A stretch of 64,000 nt of DNA from Microglena sp. YARC (taxonomy: Eukaryota; Chlorophyta; Chlorophyceae; Chlamydomonadales; Chlamydomonadaceae), in NCBI GenBank assembly GCA_022414725.1, contig CM039466.1, positions 38,139,281 through 38,203,280 of the forward strand. The letters run 5' to 3'. Within the stretch, counting starts at the first letter, position 1. Each line of letters opens with the position of its first letter. The notes beneath the pieces are model-generated. The model was not told where the DNA came from and made no database searches. It worked only from the letters and a program-made list of their open reading frames with translations. The position numbers and the translations under genes are program-made. Positions 22,426-33,834 of the stretch are shown piece by piece.

Positions 22426-24632
22426 CCCTTCGGTCGCTCTTGGCGTAGCAGGTCGTCGTCAACCGCGATGGTAGCTTGTCCAGTTGAGGTAGGAGACCGC
22501 TCCCCACCCGCGCACGACGGGCTCCCTTAATACCACGCCCCACCAGGCGTTATCATTATTGTTAGCAATGGCTGCGACTATGTCCTTCCAACGGAGGTCA
22601 AGGTTCCTTCTGATTGGCTAGACGATTGCGCGCCAACGGCCTCTGCTGCCGGAGAGGAGGATCCTTCCGCCATTGTGGAAGTAACCCCCCCGATCAATCC
22701 TCCAACTTTGCGGTTCCTTCTCATATTGTTCGATGCCTCTCACCTGAGGTTGAGGATGTTCTGATGAATCTGTGTTGTGTACAGACACAGATCATTCGGT
22801 ATGCAACAGAGCCAAAGCCTCCTACTGCCCGCTTCAGCGATGATGATGATGATGACTTTTCTGAGGATGAGGAGCTTCTTCACCGTTCTGATACTGATGA
22901 CTAGAAGAGTGCTACGAGTGCTGACTTCGGTGGAGTGATGACTCCGTCTGCTGCTGCTACTCGAGTATTTGAGATTTCTACAGTTTCGCCGGTTTATGAG
23001 CCTGCTCATCAGTCTGTGCCTCCGCCTGTGCCGTCGCCTGTGTTTAAGCCCGAGCCTTCGTCTGCGCCTCCGCTTGCGCCTCTTCCACCGGTTCACCCGG
23101 AGGTGGCCAAGCCGTCTTTGCTTCTTTCACCTCTGGATCTGTCCCCATGGAGCGTGGCCTCCCTGGCTACCAGACTCGTGCTCGAGAAGCTGCTGTTTCT
23201 TCTGCCCGCACATCTGCTGCTGGTACCTCGCAGGAGCCCCCTCCGCCTCCGCCGGTGGAGCTTCCTCCTGCCCCTGGCCCTCCTCCTGTGTTGACTTCGC
23301 GGTCATGCGAGTCTTGGGAGCATCTGCTCACTGGAGGACCTCCTCCGAGTCTGCAGCTGCGGGACTTCCGTCTGATCAGCCAAGCTCGACGGGATGGTGA
23401 GTCCTTGAACCGCACTCTGTACGGTTGGATGGACATGCAGGCTACTATGGCTAATGTGAGTGTCAAGCTGAAACATCGCCGAGTGATGGTGTTCTCTGAG
23501 CTAGGTTCCCAGTGTCGGTCCTTTCTTGGTCCGGTCACTTCCGGGATCAAATATCCCCCTAGTAATGGTGTCACTTTTGGTGGCGTGGGGCGTAGGAATC
23601 ACGAAAGGCTAGGTTACCAGTTTGTGAAAGTACCCATCCCTTTCTGTCCTGTTAGCCCTGATTTCGAGTTGGTAGTGAGTGTTGCGAGGTCCCTACCTGA
23701 GATTAGGACCTTTGATGACCAGCGCGCTTATGACGCTGGTCTTGCTGCTGAGTATTTTCTGGATATTTGTAGGTCTTTGGCTCCTCTGACCCCTGCTCCT
23801 GCTGCTGGATCTTCGGCCTCTCATGCATGGTGAGTCTCGGGTAGATCCTGCACTGTTGGGTTTCAGTGCCCTGCCCCTGGACCGTCAGGAGTTCATGTGC
23901 TTAACCATGATGCTCGCGAACATGGAGGATGATATGGTCAAGGTATACCAGGACTTTGCCAAACCTCGGGATATCTTTCTTGATATCCAGAAGAAGCAGT
24001 CCGATGCCCTTGCCTCTAGAGTCCCTCTCATGCGCGCCGAGCTTCTTGGTTCACACATGGGCCCTGCTGACCGCGTAGATGCCTTCTTTCGCAAGGTTCG
24101 CGGTCTCTGCACTGACCTCCGCAGTGCTGGGCATCCAGTGACTCAACGCCACGCCATGGAAACTATAGTTCAGGGTATCCGTCTGATCCGCTTTGAGTCG
24201 CTGCGGATAAAGTATGGTACGTTGTTGTATAACAAACAGCCTGTTGAGTATTGGTCTTGTCTTGCAGAATATAGGGCTCTCGACATCTTGAACATATCTC
24301 TCCCCAAGTCCGACTCCAGGCATCCTGGTTGGTCCCGGGACACTCCCCAGGTTCCTGCCAATGCTGCATTTCAGCGTGGGCAGAGGTCTGGTTCTCAGGG
24401 TTCCGGTTCCCTCAAGAGACGTCTGGATTGCACTTGGGGCCCTTGCCCCAGCAAGACGACCCACTCCGAGGACCGCTGCTTTACGAAGCACCCGCACCTG
24501 CGAAGGACCAGGCCTGGTGTACCGGTTACTGCTCCAGTGCCCATTGCCTTGGCCCTTCCGGGTGCGCTTACTCCAAAGCAGCTGTCCTCCATGCAGGCCC
24601 AGATTGATGGGTTTGCTATGGTCAAGAAATAG

Positions 24633-25874
24633 GAGGTAAGCTCTGTCCTATTCTCTTGCACTTCGAAGTTTTCAAACGTCTGTAGCCCGAGCCTGTCTGA
24701 GGGTATCTGGCATGTTGATTCTGGAGCTGGGATGTCTATCACAGGTGATCTGTCTTTGTTCACTGTGTATCATGCTTCTGCGGATGGGCCAGCAGTTAAA
24801 TTTGGTGATGGAGTGGTTCAACGGTCAGTGGGTCAGGGATCCATTGTGTTATGTAGTGATTGGTTACCAACATCAATCACTTTAACTGATGTTCTCTACA
24901 TCCCTCACTGTCCGGTGAACCTCCTGTCAGTAAATGCTGTGGCTCATGCTCACAACTGCAAGATTTATTTTGATAGTCTTAGTTGTACTGCCACTCAGGG
25001 CTCTTCTGTCCTCTGGTCTTTCCCTGCCTCAAGTGATGGTGTGTACAAGTTTACCTGTAGGCCTTGTCACACCCCTCGTGGCCGTTTGTTTAGTGCTGTA
25101 CATTATCCAGTTTTTGCACTTGATGTTGATGAGGATGGTGGAGTTGTTATCCCTACCACTCCTAAATGGCTGTGGCATAGGCGGCTGGGTCACCCTGGCT
25201 ATGACGCCATGCACAACCTTGTCAGGAAGGGTTTGGTTAACAACTTACCCCTCACTCTCAAGCAAGTGAAAAGACTGTCTAAGATCCCATGTGATGCTTG
25301 TCAAAAGGCTAAGGCAAAACGTATCCCTTTTCCTAAAGAAAGCAAAACTAAGATCCGTGCACCTTTACAACGCCTTCACTTGGACATCATGGGACCATTT
25401 CATATTAGGGGCTTGCGTGGGGAGTTTTATGTTCTGTGTCTCACAGACCAATACTCTGGCTATGCTGAAGTATTGTGCTTGAGGACCAGGGATGAAGCTC
25501 CCTTAGCAGTTCAAACTACCATCCTCAGATGGATGACTCAGCTGCATGGTTTTGTTTTCAAGTGTCTCAGATCTGATAGGGCTAAGGAATTTTTGGTGAA
25601 GTGGTTCGAGGATTGGTTATAATCGGTTGGTGCGGTGCATGAATTATCTATGGCATACACTGCTCAGCAGAATGCAACTGTGGAAAGGTACAATGGGGTC
25701 TTGCAGAACATAGCTAGGAGTATCCACTTGGAGTCTAAGCTTACTAAGTCTTTCTGGCCCTATGCCTTCCTAGCTGCTTGTTACCTACGTAACCGGCTGC
25801 CCAATCAGGGTGACAAGACTCCATACGAGTTGTTCTTTGGGGTTCTACCTGATGTGTCGTTGTTGCGTGTGTGA
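24633..25874 (+). pseudogene. pol: E3 pol: protease and integrase
   Basis: Open in the gag frame directly after the UAG. The protease site WHVDSGAGMSIT begins at 24708 (D at codon 29). The integrase has an HHCC-type finger (HRRLGHPGYDAMH...CDAC, about 25180-25305) and the DDE core: LHLDIMGP, SDRAKEF and NATVERYN. A TAA at 25620-25622 replaces a serine codon of E2, and the frame then continues. It ends at PDVSLLRV, where a deletion of roughly 0.45 kb (judged against E2) removes the integrase C-terminus. Homologue of E2 35463-36977. Confidence 0.92.
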
Positions 25875-27346
25875 AGTCGGCGAAGCTCTAGGATTAGGAC
25901 AGCCTCAGGTCATAGTAGAGCCTGATATAGGTCCACCGTCCACTAGTTGCCACCCCCCGTCCACCTGTTCGGATGGCTCGCGGGCGTTGTTGATCCCTTC
26001 GCCTCCTGCTGTCCCTGGTGGTTTACACCGGACAAGGCTTTGTAACGATGTGGCCGTCACCGAGAGTGTGAGTGATGACCTTGAACACTGGTCCGGGTCT
26101 GATACTGCGTATGGCTGGGGTGTTCCGGTCGACCCAGGCTTCGATGACATGCCTTGTTCAACCAGGCATTAGTGCTGCGCTGGGGGCTTTACTACCGGTT
26201 CCTGCTGATACTGCTGATACCCCTGCTGCTCATGTACAAGTACACTGCTTGTACGTGGGAGCTTATATTTCTACCTCATCTGAACTAACCTATAAAGCTG
26301 CCATGCTTCCTTCCAACCCTGACAGGGATCAGTGGCTGCTTGCTATGAAGGATGAGATGGCGTCCTTGCATGCCCATGGTACTTGGGCACTCACTCCCCA
26401 GCCTCCTAAGCAGAGGATCCTGTCTAGCCGGTGGTTATTTGTGAAAAAGGTTGGGGTTGATGGTTCTGTGCGCTTTAAGGCACGTTTTGTGGTCCGAGGT
26501 TTTCTGCAGCGTCCTGGGGTGGACTTTCATGATGTATATGCCCCCGTCTCTTCTAAAGCAGGTCTGAGGGTACTCCTTGCTGCCATCACTCATAGGAAGA
26601 TGTTTGTTCGGCAGCTGGATATCAAGACTGCATTTCTGAATGCCAAGTTGGAACCTGGCCTGGACCCGCACTGCCACCAGCCTGAGGGCTTTAAGGTACT
26701 TGGTCCTAACGGTGTTCCCCTTGTGTGCAAACTGATCAAGTCCCTTTATGGTTTGAATCAGGCACCCAGGGCTTGGAGTCAGAATGTCAAACGGGTTTTG
26801 GTTGCACATGGGTTTACTATGTGCAAGGCAGAACCTGCTCTGTATTTTAGGAGGGATTCTTTTGGTGGGTGGAGCTATGTCCTGACCTATGTTGATGATA
26901 TTATCTGTGCTTTTAGTGTGCTGGCTCTATATGAGTTGCTGATCAAGGCTATGGGAAAAGCTGGCTGGGAGGTCAAGGAGATGGGTGTACCGGTTCAGTT
27001 CCTCTCATTGGACATGAACGTTACACTTGACTCTGAGGGCAGGTGTGTTCAGATCAACCTCTCCCAGCACTCCTACATTGTTGATCTGGTGGAGCAGTTT
27101 GGTCTTACTGCTGCTGCTAAGCCCAAGTTTTCTGCCCCCGTGGCCAAGTGCACCGTCACTGACCCTCCTGGAGACCCTCTGCCCTCTATCCTAATGGCCA
27201 GTACCTATCTCTGGTGGGTGCTTTGCTATACCTGGCTACTTGCACCAGACCTGATATTTCTTTTGCTGTCAGCTACCTGTCCAGGTTTTCTGCTCACCCT
27301 ACCGTTCCCCTCTGGGGGGCGGTCAAGCGTTTGCTCTTGTATTTGA
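25875..27346 (+). pseudogene. pol: E3 pol: linker and reverse transcriptase
   Basis: After the deletion the linker resumes (VGEALGLGQPQVIVEP, then VSDDLEHWSGSDTAYGWG) to about 26150, where a second small deletion shifts frame. From 26072 the frame is open for 424 codons: RT start QWLLAMKDEMASLHAHGTWAL, catalytic block QLDIKTAFLNAKLEPG, SLYGLNQAPRAW, and YVDD at 26888-26899. A 5-base insertion relative to E2 near 27190 puts RNase H into another frame. The RT domain itself looks intact. Confidence 0.93.
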
Positions 27347-27864
27347 GGTCACATTCCCACCTGGGACTCACTTACTCCCACAGCCCTGAGTTCTCTTTTA
27401 CTGTCTTTAGTGACCCATCCTTTGCTGATGATGGGTCTGACAGGAGGTCTCAGACTGGCTTTGCTGTGCTTGCTGGGGGGTGCGTAGTGAACTGGATGAG
27501 CAAGAGGCAGCCCACTGTTGCCATTAGCTCTAGTGAGGCTGATTATCAGGCCCTGTCTCAGGCTGCTAGGGAGGTGCAATGGTTGAAGAAGTTGAGGGTA
27601 GATCTGGGTCTGCCTTGTGACCTGGTTACCATTCAGGGTGACAACTTAGGGTCTCTGAGTTGGGCCAATGACTGGCAGCTACTCCCTCGCAGCAAGCACA
27701 TTGATGTTATTCATCACTATATCAAGGAGCTGGTGGAGGAGGGCCAACTGGATGTTGCCTATGTTAACACTAAGGACAACTGTGCTGACCCCTTCACCAA
27801 GCCCCTTGATCCTGCTGTGTTCTGGCGGTTTGTCCGGATGCTTGGAATGACCTCTTCTCCTTAG
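27214..27864 (+). pseudogene. pol: E3 pol: RNase H
   Basis: 216-codon frame, one frame off from RT. It contains RPDISFAVSYLSRF, DPSFADDGSDRRSQTGFAV, SSSEADYQAL, the KHIDVIHHYIKELVEE helix and TKDNCADPFTKPL, ending at TAG 27862-27864. It closely parallels E2 21142-21858. Confidence 0.93.
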
Positions 27865-28178
27865 GGTCATTTTTTTTGTTACATCGGTTTCTTTGGTTAT
27901 CATTGTTTGGCATTAGGTTCCTATCCCCGGATCGGCTTTTCTATACCGTTGTCACCCATCTTTGATATTCGGTTTTTCATCCTTTTCTAACTTGGCAAAA
28001 ATTTGTTTTTTGCCTTGTTTCATTCCTTCCTTTACCCCTTTGGGTTTCATTTGGAGTTCTCTCGATTTTCGGAGTTCTTTGATTTTTTTTTTTTTTTTAA
28101 TCTGTTACATATAGTTCTATGTCCTCAGTGCCATAGGTGGAGAAGTGGTATTGTATGTCACCTGTGTCATAGGTGGAG
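27865..28178 (+). other. E3 3' untranslated region with polypurine tract
   Basis: T-rich sequence with a T run at 28083-28099 and two CATAGGTGGAG copies. The last 8 bases, AGGTGGAG (28171-28178), touch the 3' LTR and match the E2 tract. Confidence 0.8.
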
Positions 28179-28528
28179 TGTCAGCATGAATTGCGGTGCT
28201 CTCACGCGTTTTATGACTTGGTGACTACTTATGTACTTCCTTAGAACTATCGGCTCTGCCAGTACTCCGTCATCCTTCATGAATCAGTGACAGCTTCCTG
28301 TTGGCTGCGTCACCGGTCTCTCACTGACACGCTCTGTATTGCCTGTGCCCGGCTTAAGATTCCTGGCTTAGGTTCTAGTCAGGTTACAGGCACCCGCCTC
28401 TCCCACCGCTGGTGTCCTTCTGCGTCCGCCTGTCCTTGTAATGCTATTCTCGTCTCCGTGTATAGATTGGCGCGTCTGTTCCGCTGCTTTCATCTCTGTC
28501 CACTCTACGGAGTGTATTAAAGCTGACA
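28179..28528 (+). repeat. E3 3' LTR
   Basis: 350 bp with canonical TG...CA tips (TGTCAGC...GCTGACA), followed by TSD CATGG. Seven differences from the 5' LTR, including the terminal T/C that turns TGACA into TGATA there. Confidence 0.95.
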
Positions 28529-28533
28529 CATGG

Positions 28534-29478
28534 GGGCATACAACTTGGGCTTGGCTGCAGCAGTGAGACCAAACTGCTCCACCAGATCAACAATGTAGGA
28601 GTGCTGGGAGAGGTTGATCTGAACACACCTGCCATCAGAGTCAAGTGTAACGTTCATGTCCAATGAGAGGAACTGAACCGGTACACCCATCTCCTTGACC
28701 TCCCAGCCAGCAGCCTCTATAGCCTTGATCAGCAAAGCATACAAAGCCAGCTCACTAAAAGCACAGATAAAATCATCAACATAGGTCAGGACATAGCTCC
28801 ACCCACCAAAAGAATCCCTCCTAAAACACAGAGCAGGTTCTACCTTGCACATAGTAAACCCATGTGCAACCAAAACCCGTTTGACATCCTGACTCCAAGC
28901 CCTGGGCGCCTGCTTCAAACCATAAAGGGACTTGATCAGTTTGCACACAAGGGGAACACCGTTAGGACCAAGTACCTTGAAGCCCTCAGGCTGGTGGCAG
29001 TACAAGTCAAGTCCAGGTTCCAACTTAGCATTCAGAAATGCAGTCTTGATATCCAGCTGCCGAACAAACATTTTTCTATGAGTGATGGCAGCAAGGAGAA
29101 CTCTCAGACCTGCTTTAGAGGAGACGGGGGCATATACATCATGAAAATCCAGCCCAGGACGTTGCAGAAAACCTCGGACCACAAAACGTGCTTTAAAGCG
29201 CACAGAACCATCAACCCCAACTTTCTTCACAAATAACCACCTGCCAGACAGGATCCTCTGCTTAGGAGGTTGTGGAGTCAGTGCCCAAGTGCCATGGGCA
29301 TGTAAGGACGCCATCTCATCCTTCATAGCTAGCAACCATTGATCCCTGTCAGGGTTAGAAGGGTGCATGGCAGCTTTATAAGACAGTTCAGAAGAGGCAG
29401 AGAAATATGCCCCCACGTACAAGCAGTTTACTTGTACCTGAGCAGCACGTGTATCAGCAGTATCAGCAGTATCAGGTA
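28534..29478 (-). pseudogene. pol: E2 reverse transcriptase
   Basis: Minus-strand open frame from the solo LTR to the E3 insertion. It has RT motifs in order: DQWLLAMKDEMASLHAHG, RWLFVKKVGVDGS, QLDIKTAFLNAKLEPG, SLYGLKQAPRAWS, and YVDD with a phenylalanine after it (YVDDFICAFS). It ends in AAAKPKLYAPM at the E3 target site; the other half starts at 21858. No stop is seen in the domain, so E2 RT was probably functional before the nested insertions. Confidence 0.93.
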
Positions 29479-29819
29479 TATCAGCTTTAATACACTCCGT
29501 AGAGTGGACAGAGATGATTGCGACGGAACAGACGCGCCAATCTATACACGGAGACGAGAATAATGTTACAAGCACAGGAGACCCATTAAGGGGCACCAGT
29601 GGAGGAAGGAGCGGCAGCCTGGAACCTGTTAAGGGTACAGGCTATACAGCACGTGTTAGGGGATCAGGGGACGCAGCCCACCAGAAGAGCTGTCACCGTG
29701 TCATGAAGGATGACACAGTCTACTGGAAGCTGTTACTATCTACAGCTATAGTTCTAAGGAAGTACAGTAGTAGTCACCAAGACATAAAACGATCAAGTGA
29801 ACCGCAATTGATGCTGATA
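29479..29819 (-). mobile_element. Solo copia LTR, TSD AGGTA
   Basis: 341-bp LTR, tips TATCAGC and GCTGATA, between perfect AGGTA copies (29474-29478 and 29820-29824). It interrupts E2 pol between the linker (AALGAVLP) and RT (DTADTADTRAAQ). E3 around 26190 shows the uninterrupted order. It closely resembles the E4 LTR at 41271 (shared GCTTTAATACACTCC and GATTGCGACGG). Left by LTR-LTR recombination, by inference. Confidence 0.95.
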
Positions 29820-29824
29820 AGGTA

Positions 29825-30120
29825 GTACAGCCCCCAGTGCAGCACTACTGCCTGGTTGAACAGGGTCGGCTTTCTTTGCCTCTAAATCAATGAACCCTGG
29901 GTCGACCGGAACACCCCAGCCATACACAGTATCAGAGCCAGACCAGTATTCAAGATCATCACTCACGCTTTCCGTGACGGCTAAATCATCGCAATGCCTA
30001 GTCCGGTGTAAACCACCAGGGACGACAGGAGGCGAAGGGATCAACAACGCCCGCGAGCCATCCGAACAGGTGGACGGGGGTGGCGACTATTAGACAGCGG
30101 ACCTATGACAGGCTCCACTA
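29825..30120 (-). pseudogene. pol: E2 pol linker between integrase and RT
   Basis: Minus-strand frame with SPPVVPGGLHRTRHCDDLAVTE, VSDDLEYWSGSDTVYGWG and PVDPGFIDLEAKKADPVQPG, the low-complexity linker also found in E1, E3, E4 and E6. It is cut on its 5' side by the CCCGAATG element. Confidence 0.88.
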
Positions 30121-30194
30121 TACCCGAATGAAAAAAATCTCCAGATTTTACCCGAATGAAAAAATTACAAAATACCCGAATGAAAAAAATTACA

Positions 30195-30222
30195 ATTTTT
30201 TTGATTGAGGGATTAGCCTGTC

Positions 30223-30264
<42 letters not shown>

Positions 30265-30660
30265 CCGTCCGTCCGACACAAACTACTTTTTCAGGATTCA
30301 CTTGTAATCACAAAAAAACGAAACATTATACAACATATAACAATTGTAAGACTTATTGACAACGGACATATTCTCACGAGAACACATATGAGCATCGCAA
30401 TTCAAGAAAAGGAGCTAAGGTTTGTGCTTTTTGGGCCAAAAGCGACAATTATTGGGTAACATTTGTTATCATTTCAAATTCGTACCATCCAATCATGTGC
30501 GCATACATAGGTTTGGGAATGGAATTGTCGTCAAAAAATCGAGGCGAAACATGCAAGCATCACAATGGACGAAACATTCCCCTAGGGCACTTGAGCTATT
30601 ATTAGCACGGACTTCACCCACTACTCAGCCGCAGGGCCGTGCGTGGGGTGGGACGGGTGC
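30195..30660 (+). repeat. Left module of CCCGAATG element
   Basis: Landmarks are GGATTAGCC, a (TG)n run (30228-30260), TTATAC/ATTGTAAGACTTATT, CACATATGAGCATCGCAATTC, GGTTTGGGAA and GACGAAACATTCCCCTAGGG. All recur in the same order and orientation in 34290-34715, so the two modules are diverged direct repeats about 4 kb apart. Confidence 0.82.
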
Positions 30661-31439
30661 GTGGGGTGGGCCTACGGATATGTACTGTGTACTTTTAAAT
30701 CACGTAATGTTCATGTTTCCAGCCTCGCGAGCTTGCACAATGAACAATTATATGGGAAAAGTTAACATATCCAGCTCACACCCTTGCGAAGCTTGGAATT
30801 AAGCACCAGCGACTTTCGAGTTGCAAACTATGGAGGTACCATCATTCGCATGGGCCAAGCCGCCCCCATTTGTATTGCCGAGGCAAAATGGACCACGCCA
30901 CCGCGCCATACGTTACCCCTCCCTGGCAGCGATCGCCAGGGACCCGCTCTTCGCTCGTTTTCCCTCCTCGCCCATTCTCGCAGGCTTATTCAGTTAAAGT
31001 TTCTCAATTATTAGCTTTCGACACGCGCCTAGGACTTGTCTTTGAACCAATTCTTCGCAATTCTTGATGCCCCCCTCAGTTCAACTCTGATAGTCGCCCA
31101 TCGCCTCATTAAGCGCGCACGGTTCCCTGCTTCGCATGCAGCTGAGACAACATGGGAAGGATCATGCTACCACCCCGTGCTCTACCTGCATGGTAAATTT
31201 GGTATGGTACTGCATGGTGCAGAATAGCATGACATTGAATGGTTTATACCTACATGCATAGTACAATGGTAGATTAGTATGGTATGGCCTGGTGCAGCAT
31301 AGCACTGCATGTTACGGTTTATACCAACATGCATGGTACAATGGTATAATAGTGGGGCATGGCATGGTGTAGCATAGCATTGTATGATGTGTACCTACAT
31401 GCATGGTATATTGGTATAGTATGGAGTGATGGTTGTGAA

Positions 31440-33065
31440 ATAGATGATTATAATTGTAGGAGTGATGATGATGGTCATGGTGAGATTTTTAGTTCTGATG
31501 GTGTTAATGAGAAGATGATTGCGATCGTGTTATGTGGTGATGTAGTGTGTGATATTTATTCGTGCTTCAGTAGTTGTGTTTGGGTTGTGCTGCAGTTGGA
31601 TAGCCAGTTATGTGTGTGTGTTCAAGGTGTGTCTGAGTGTGTTTGTGTGTGTGCATGGGGTAGTGAATAGATAGCCAGTGTGTGTGACTGCATGGTGTAG
31701 TGCATGGATAGCCAGTGTGTGTGGGTGAGTGCCTGAGTGTGTTGTTTGTGTCAATGGGATTGTCTTTTAGTGCATGGGGATGGCGAGGTGTGTGTGTATG
31801 TAAGTAGGGCGGTGTGGCAGTGCATGCGTAGCCCCTTGTGTGTGCGTGTGTGAGTGTCTGGGTATGTGTGAATGTGTGCATGGGGTTGTCTTGTATTGCA
31901 TGGATAGCACTAGCACATGGCTGTGCGACAATGTATGTGTAGCCAGTTGTTTTGTGTGTGCATGCTTGATTGGCTGAATGTGTTTGTGTTTGCATGTGGT
32001 TGTCTTCTGGTGCATGGATAGCCAGATGTGTGTGTGTGCGTGCACAGTGCTGTGTTGCAGTGCATGTATAGCTAGATGTGTGTGTATGTGCATGCACAGT
32101 GCTGTGTTGCAGTGCATGGATAGCCAGTTGTGTGTGTATGTGCGTGCACAATGCTGTGTTGCAGTGCATGGATGGCAATTTGTTTGGTGCGTGCATGCGT
32201 GCGTGTGTATTTTAGTGTGTTTGTGTTTGCATGGGGTTGTGTTGTAGTGCATGGATAGCCAGATGTGTGTGTATGTGCGTGCGCAGTGCTGTGTGGCAGT
32301 GCATGGAAAGCCACATGTGTGTGTATGTGCATGCACAGTGCTGTGTGGTAGTGCATGGGTAGCCAGCTATGTGTGTGTATGCGCGTGCACAATGTTGTGT
32401 GGCAGAGCATGGATAGCCAGATGTATGTGTATGTGCTAGCATAGTGCTGTGTGGCAGTGCATGGATAGCAAATTGTTTTGTGCGCGCATGTGTTTGTATT
32501 TGAGTGTGTTCATGTTTGCATGGGGTTGTCTTGTAGTGCATGGATAGCCAGATGTGTGTGTATGTACTAGCACATGGCTGTGCGACAATGTATGTGTAGC
32601 CAGTTGTTTTGTGTGTGCATGCTTGATTGGCTGAATGTGTTTGTGTTTGCATGTGGTTGTCTTCTGGTGCATGGATAGCCAGATGTGTGTGTGTGTGCGT
32701 GCACAGTGCTGTGATGTAGTGCATGGATGGCCAGATTTGTGTGTATGTGCATGCACAGTGCTGTGTGGTAATGCACGGATAGCCAGATGTGTGTGTATGT
32801 GCGTGCGCAGTACTGTGTGGCAGTGCATGGATAGCCACATGTGTGTGTAAGTGCGTGCACAGTGCTGTGTGGCTGTGCATGGATAGCCGGCTATGTGTGT
32901 ATGTGCGTGCGCAGTGCTGTGTGGCAGTGCATGGATAGCCACATGTGTGTGTAAGTGCGTGCACAGTGCTGTGTGGCAGTGCATGGATAGCCATATATGT
33001 GTGAATGTGTGTGCGCAGTGCTGTGTTGCTGTGCATGGATAGCCACATGTGTGTGTATGTGCGGT
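31440..33065 (+). repeat. ~52-bp TG-rich minisatellite
   Basis: Units contain GTGCATGGATAGCCA followed by GTGTGTGTATGTGCGTGCACAGTGCTGTG. The right part is regular and the left part degenerate. Copy 2 carries the inverse at 52600-53170. Long open frames here (up to about 300 codons on the minus strand) are repeat artefacts. Confidence 0.92.
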
Positions 33066-33834
33066 GTGGTATATAGTATGTATGCTTAAGGCCTCTGATG
33101 ACCCCCCTAGGTTCCACGTGTCTCATTGTACATTAGTTTGTCTCTCTCCATCTGTGCTGCTGATACCGGCAAATTCTGCACCCAAACATTTAGCTCGTAG
33201 TTGGAGTGCGCATGACTAGAGATATCAGCTTTGCAGCGGTCATGATCCTTCTCAATAGTTGTCAAATGTTGTGTAGCTTATTCTGCTATGAGTACCTACT
33301 TACTCCACTACTTTTGAAACTCCCAGCCTCCCTCCTCTCACTTTCTCGCATTCTGCGTATCAACTATTTCTCGACTCTTTGCCCCAATGTCCTGCCCGTG
33401 ACTTCTAATGTGTCTAGGGTTTAGTTGCTTAGTGGTTTGAATGCCAGCGTTTGACCATAATTCAGATGCCACGTGTCTAGGCTGTCGAGACTATGTGTTC
33501 AATCCTACGCACGCCAGGGACACGCCCAGCCGACTCTACAACCTCATTAACAAAACACGTGTCCTACCGCAAATCACACTGCGAAATCGTAATACGATGT
33601 TGTATTAGGCAACAAGCGGCTTGTGTCCTGGGGGTCCCGAATGAATTGCCATAAATGTGGGGAATGAAGCCACATCAAGCTTGTATGCGGCGGACCAAAC
33701 AAATTCAACTATACCTCTAATTGGTTACATTTCCTGTGCATCAACTGCTTGCAATTAAAGTCCATCTACAAGACAGTCCAGGCACGTTTAATACTCCTTC
33801 AAATTTAACAACCCTACAAAATGTCAATTGTCGT

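Larger units (their letters stand above)
22350..22557 (+). mobile_element. tRNA-derived SINE, TSD ATTGTTAGCAAT
   Basis: A 208-bp insertion inside E3 gag, flanked by identical 12-bp copies of ATTGTTAGCAAT at 22338-22349 and 22558-22569. E2 has the uninterrupted site near 39020-39035. The head has a tRNA-like layout: a 7-bp acceptor-like pairing (GAGCGAT / GTCGCTC), a D-arm-like GGTC..GACC, a GCT in the anticodon-loop position, and perfect Pol III A and B boxes. The body from about 22441 is unrelated to tRNA. The tail is TTATCATT-like, not poly-A. Confidence 0.9.
22251..24632 (+). pseudogene. gag: E3 gag, broken, ending at UAG
   Basis: Starts at ATG 22251 (MQLPRGPPDGFVKL...). A SINE interrupts it after codon 33. 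A C-run with 7 C where E2 has 8 shifts frame near 22690. Codon TTG of E1/E2 is TAG near 22903, and another slip lies at about 23820. The centre (23147-23833, then 23823-24632) is a proline-rich linker followed by a helical capsid-like region (MLANMEDDMVKVYQDF...). A C-x4-C-x5-H-x4-C cluster (CTWGPCPSKTTHSEDRC) is a divergent nucleocapsid knuckle. It ends KK-UAG at 24630-24632 with pol in the same frame behind it. Confidence 0.88.
21864..28528 (+). mobile_element. E3: Ty1/copia retrotransposon, TSD CATGG, nested in E2
   Basis: Plus-strand element with 350-bp LTRs at 21864-22213 and 28179-28528. CATGG at 21859-21863 is repeated at 28529-28533, and the E2 RT frame resumes across the junction (APM then AKCTV). 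LTRs differ at 7 positions of 350. gag has a SINE, a stop and frame slips. pol has one stop, a deletion of roughly 0.45 kb between integrase and linker, and two frame shifts. It is a dead copy but the clearest reference for the family. Confidence 0.96.

Noticed and set aside
22360..22440. Functional tRNA gene
   Set aside because: A and B boxes are perfect, but the anticodon stem does not pair well, the T stem has a mismatch, 6 bases separate acceptor and D stem, and TSDs plus a non-tRNA body show it is a SINE head.
32212..33126. 304-codon minus-strand frame with repeated Cys-Thr-Ala-Thr-Gln-His
   Set aside because: Translation of the 52-bp TG-rich minisatellite; no start context or non-repeat sequence.
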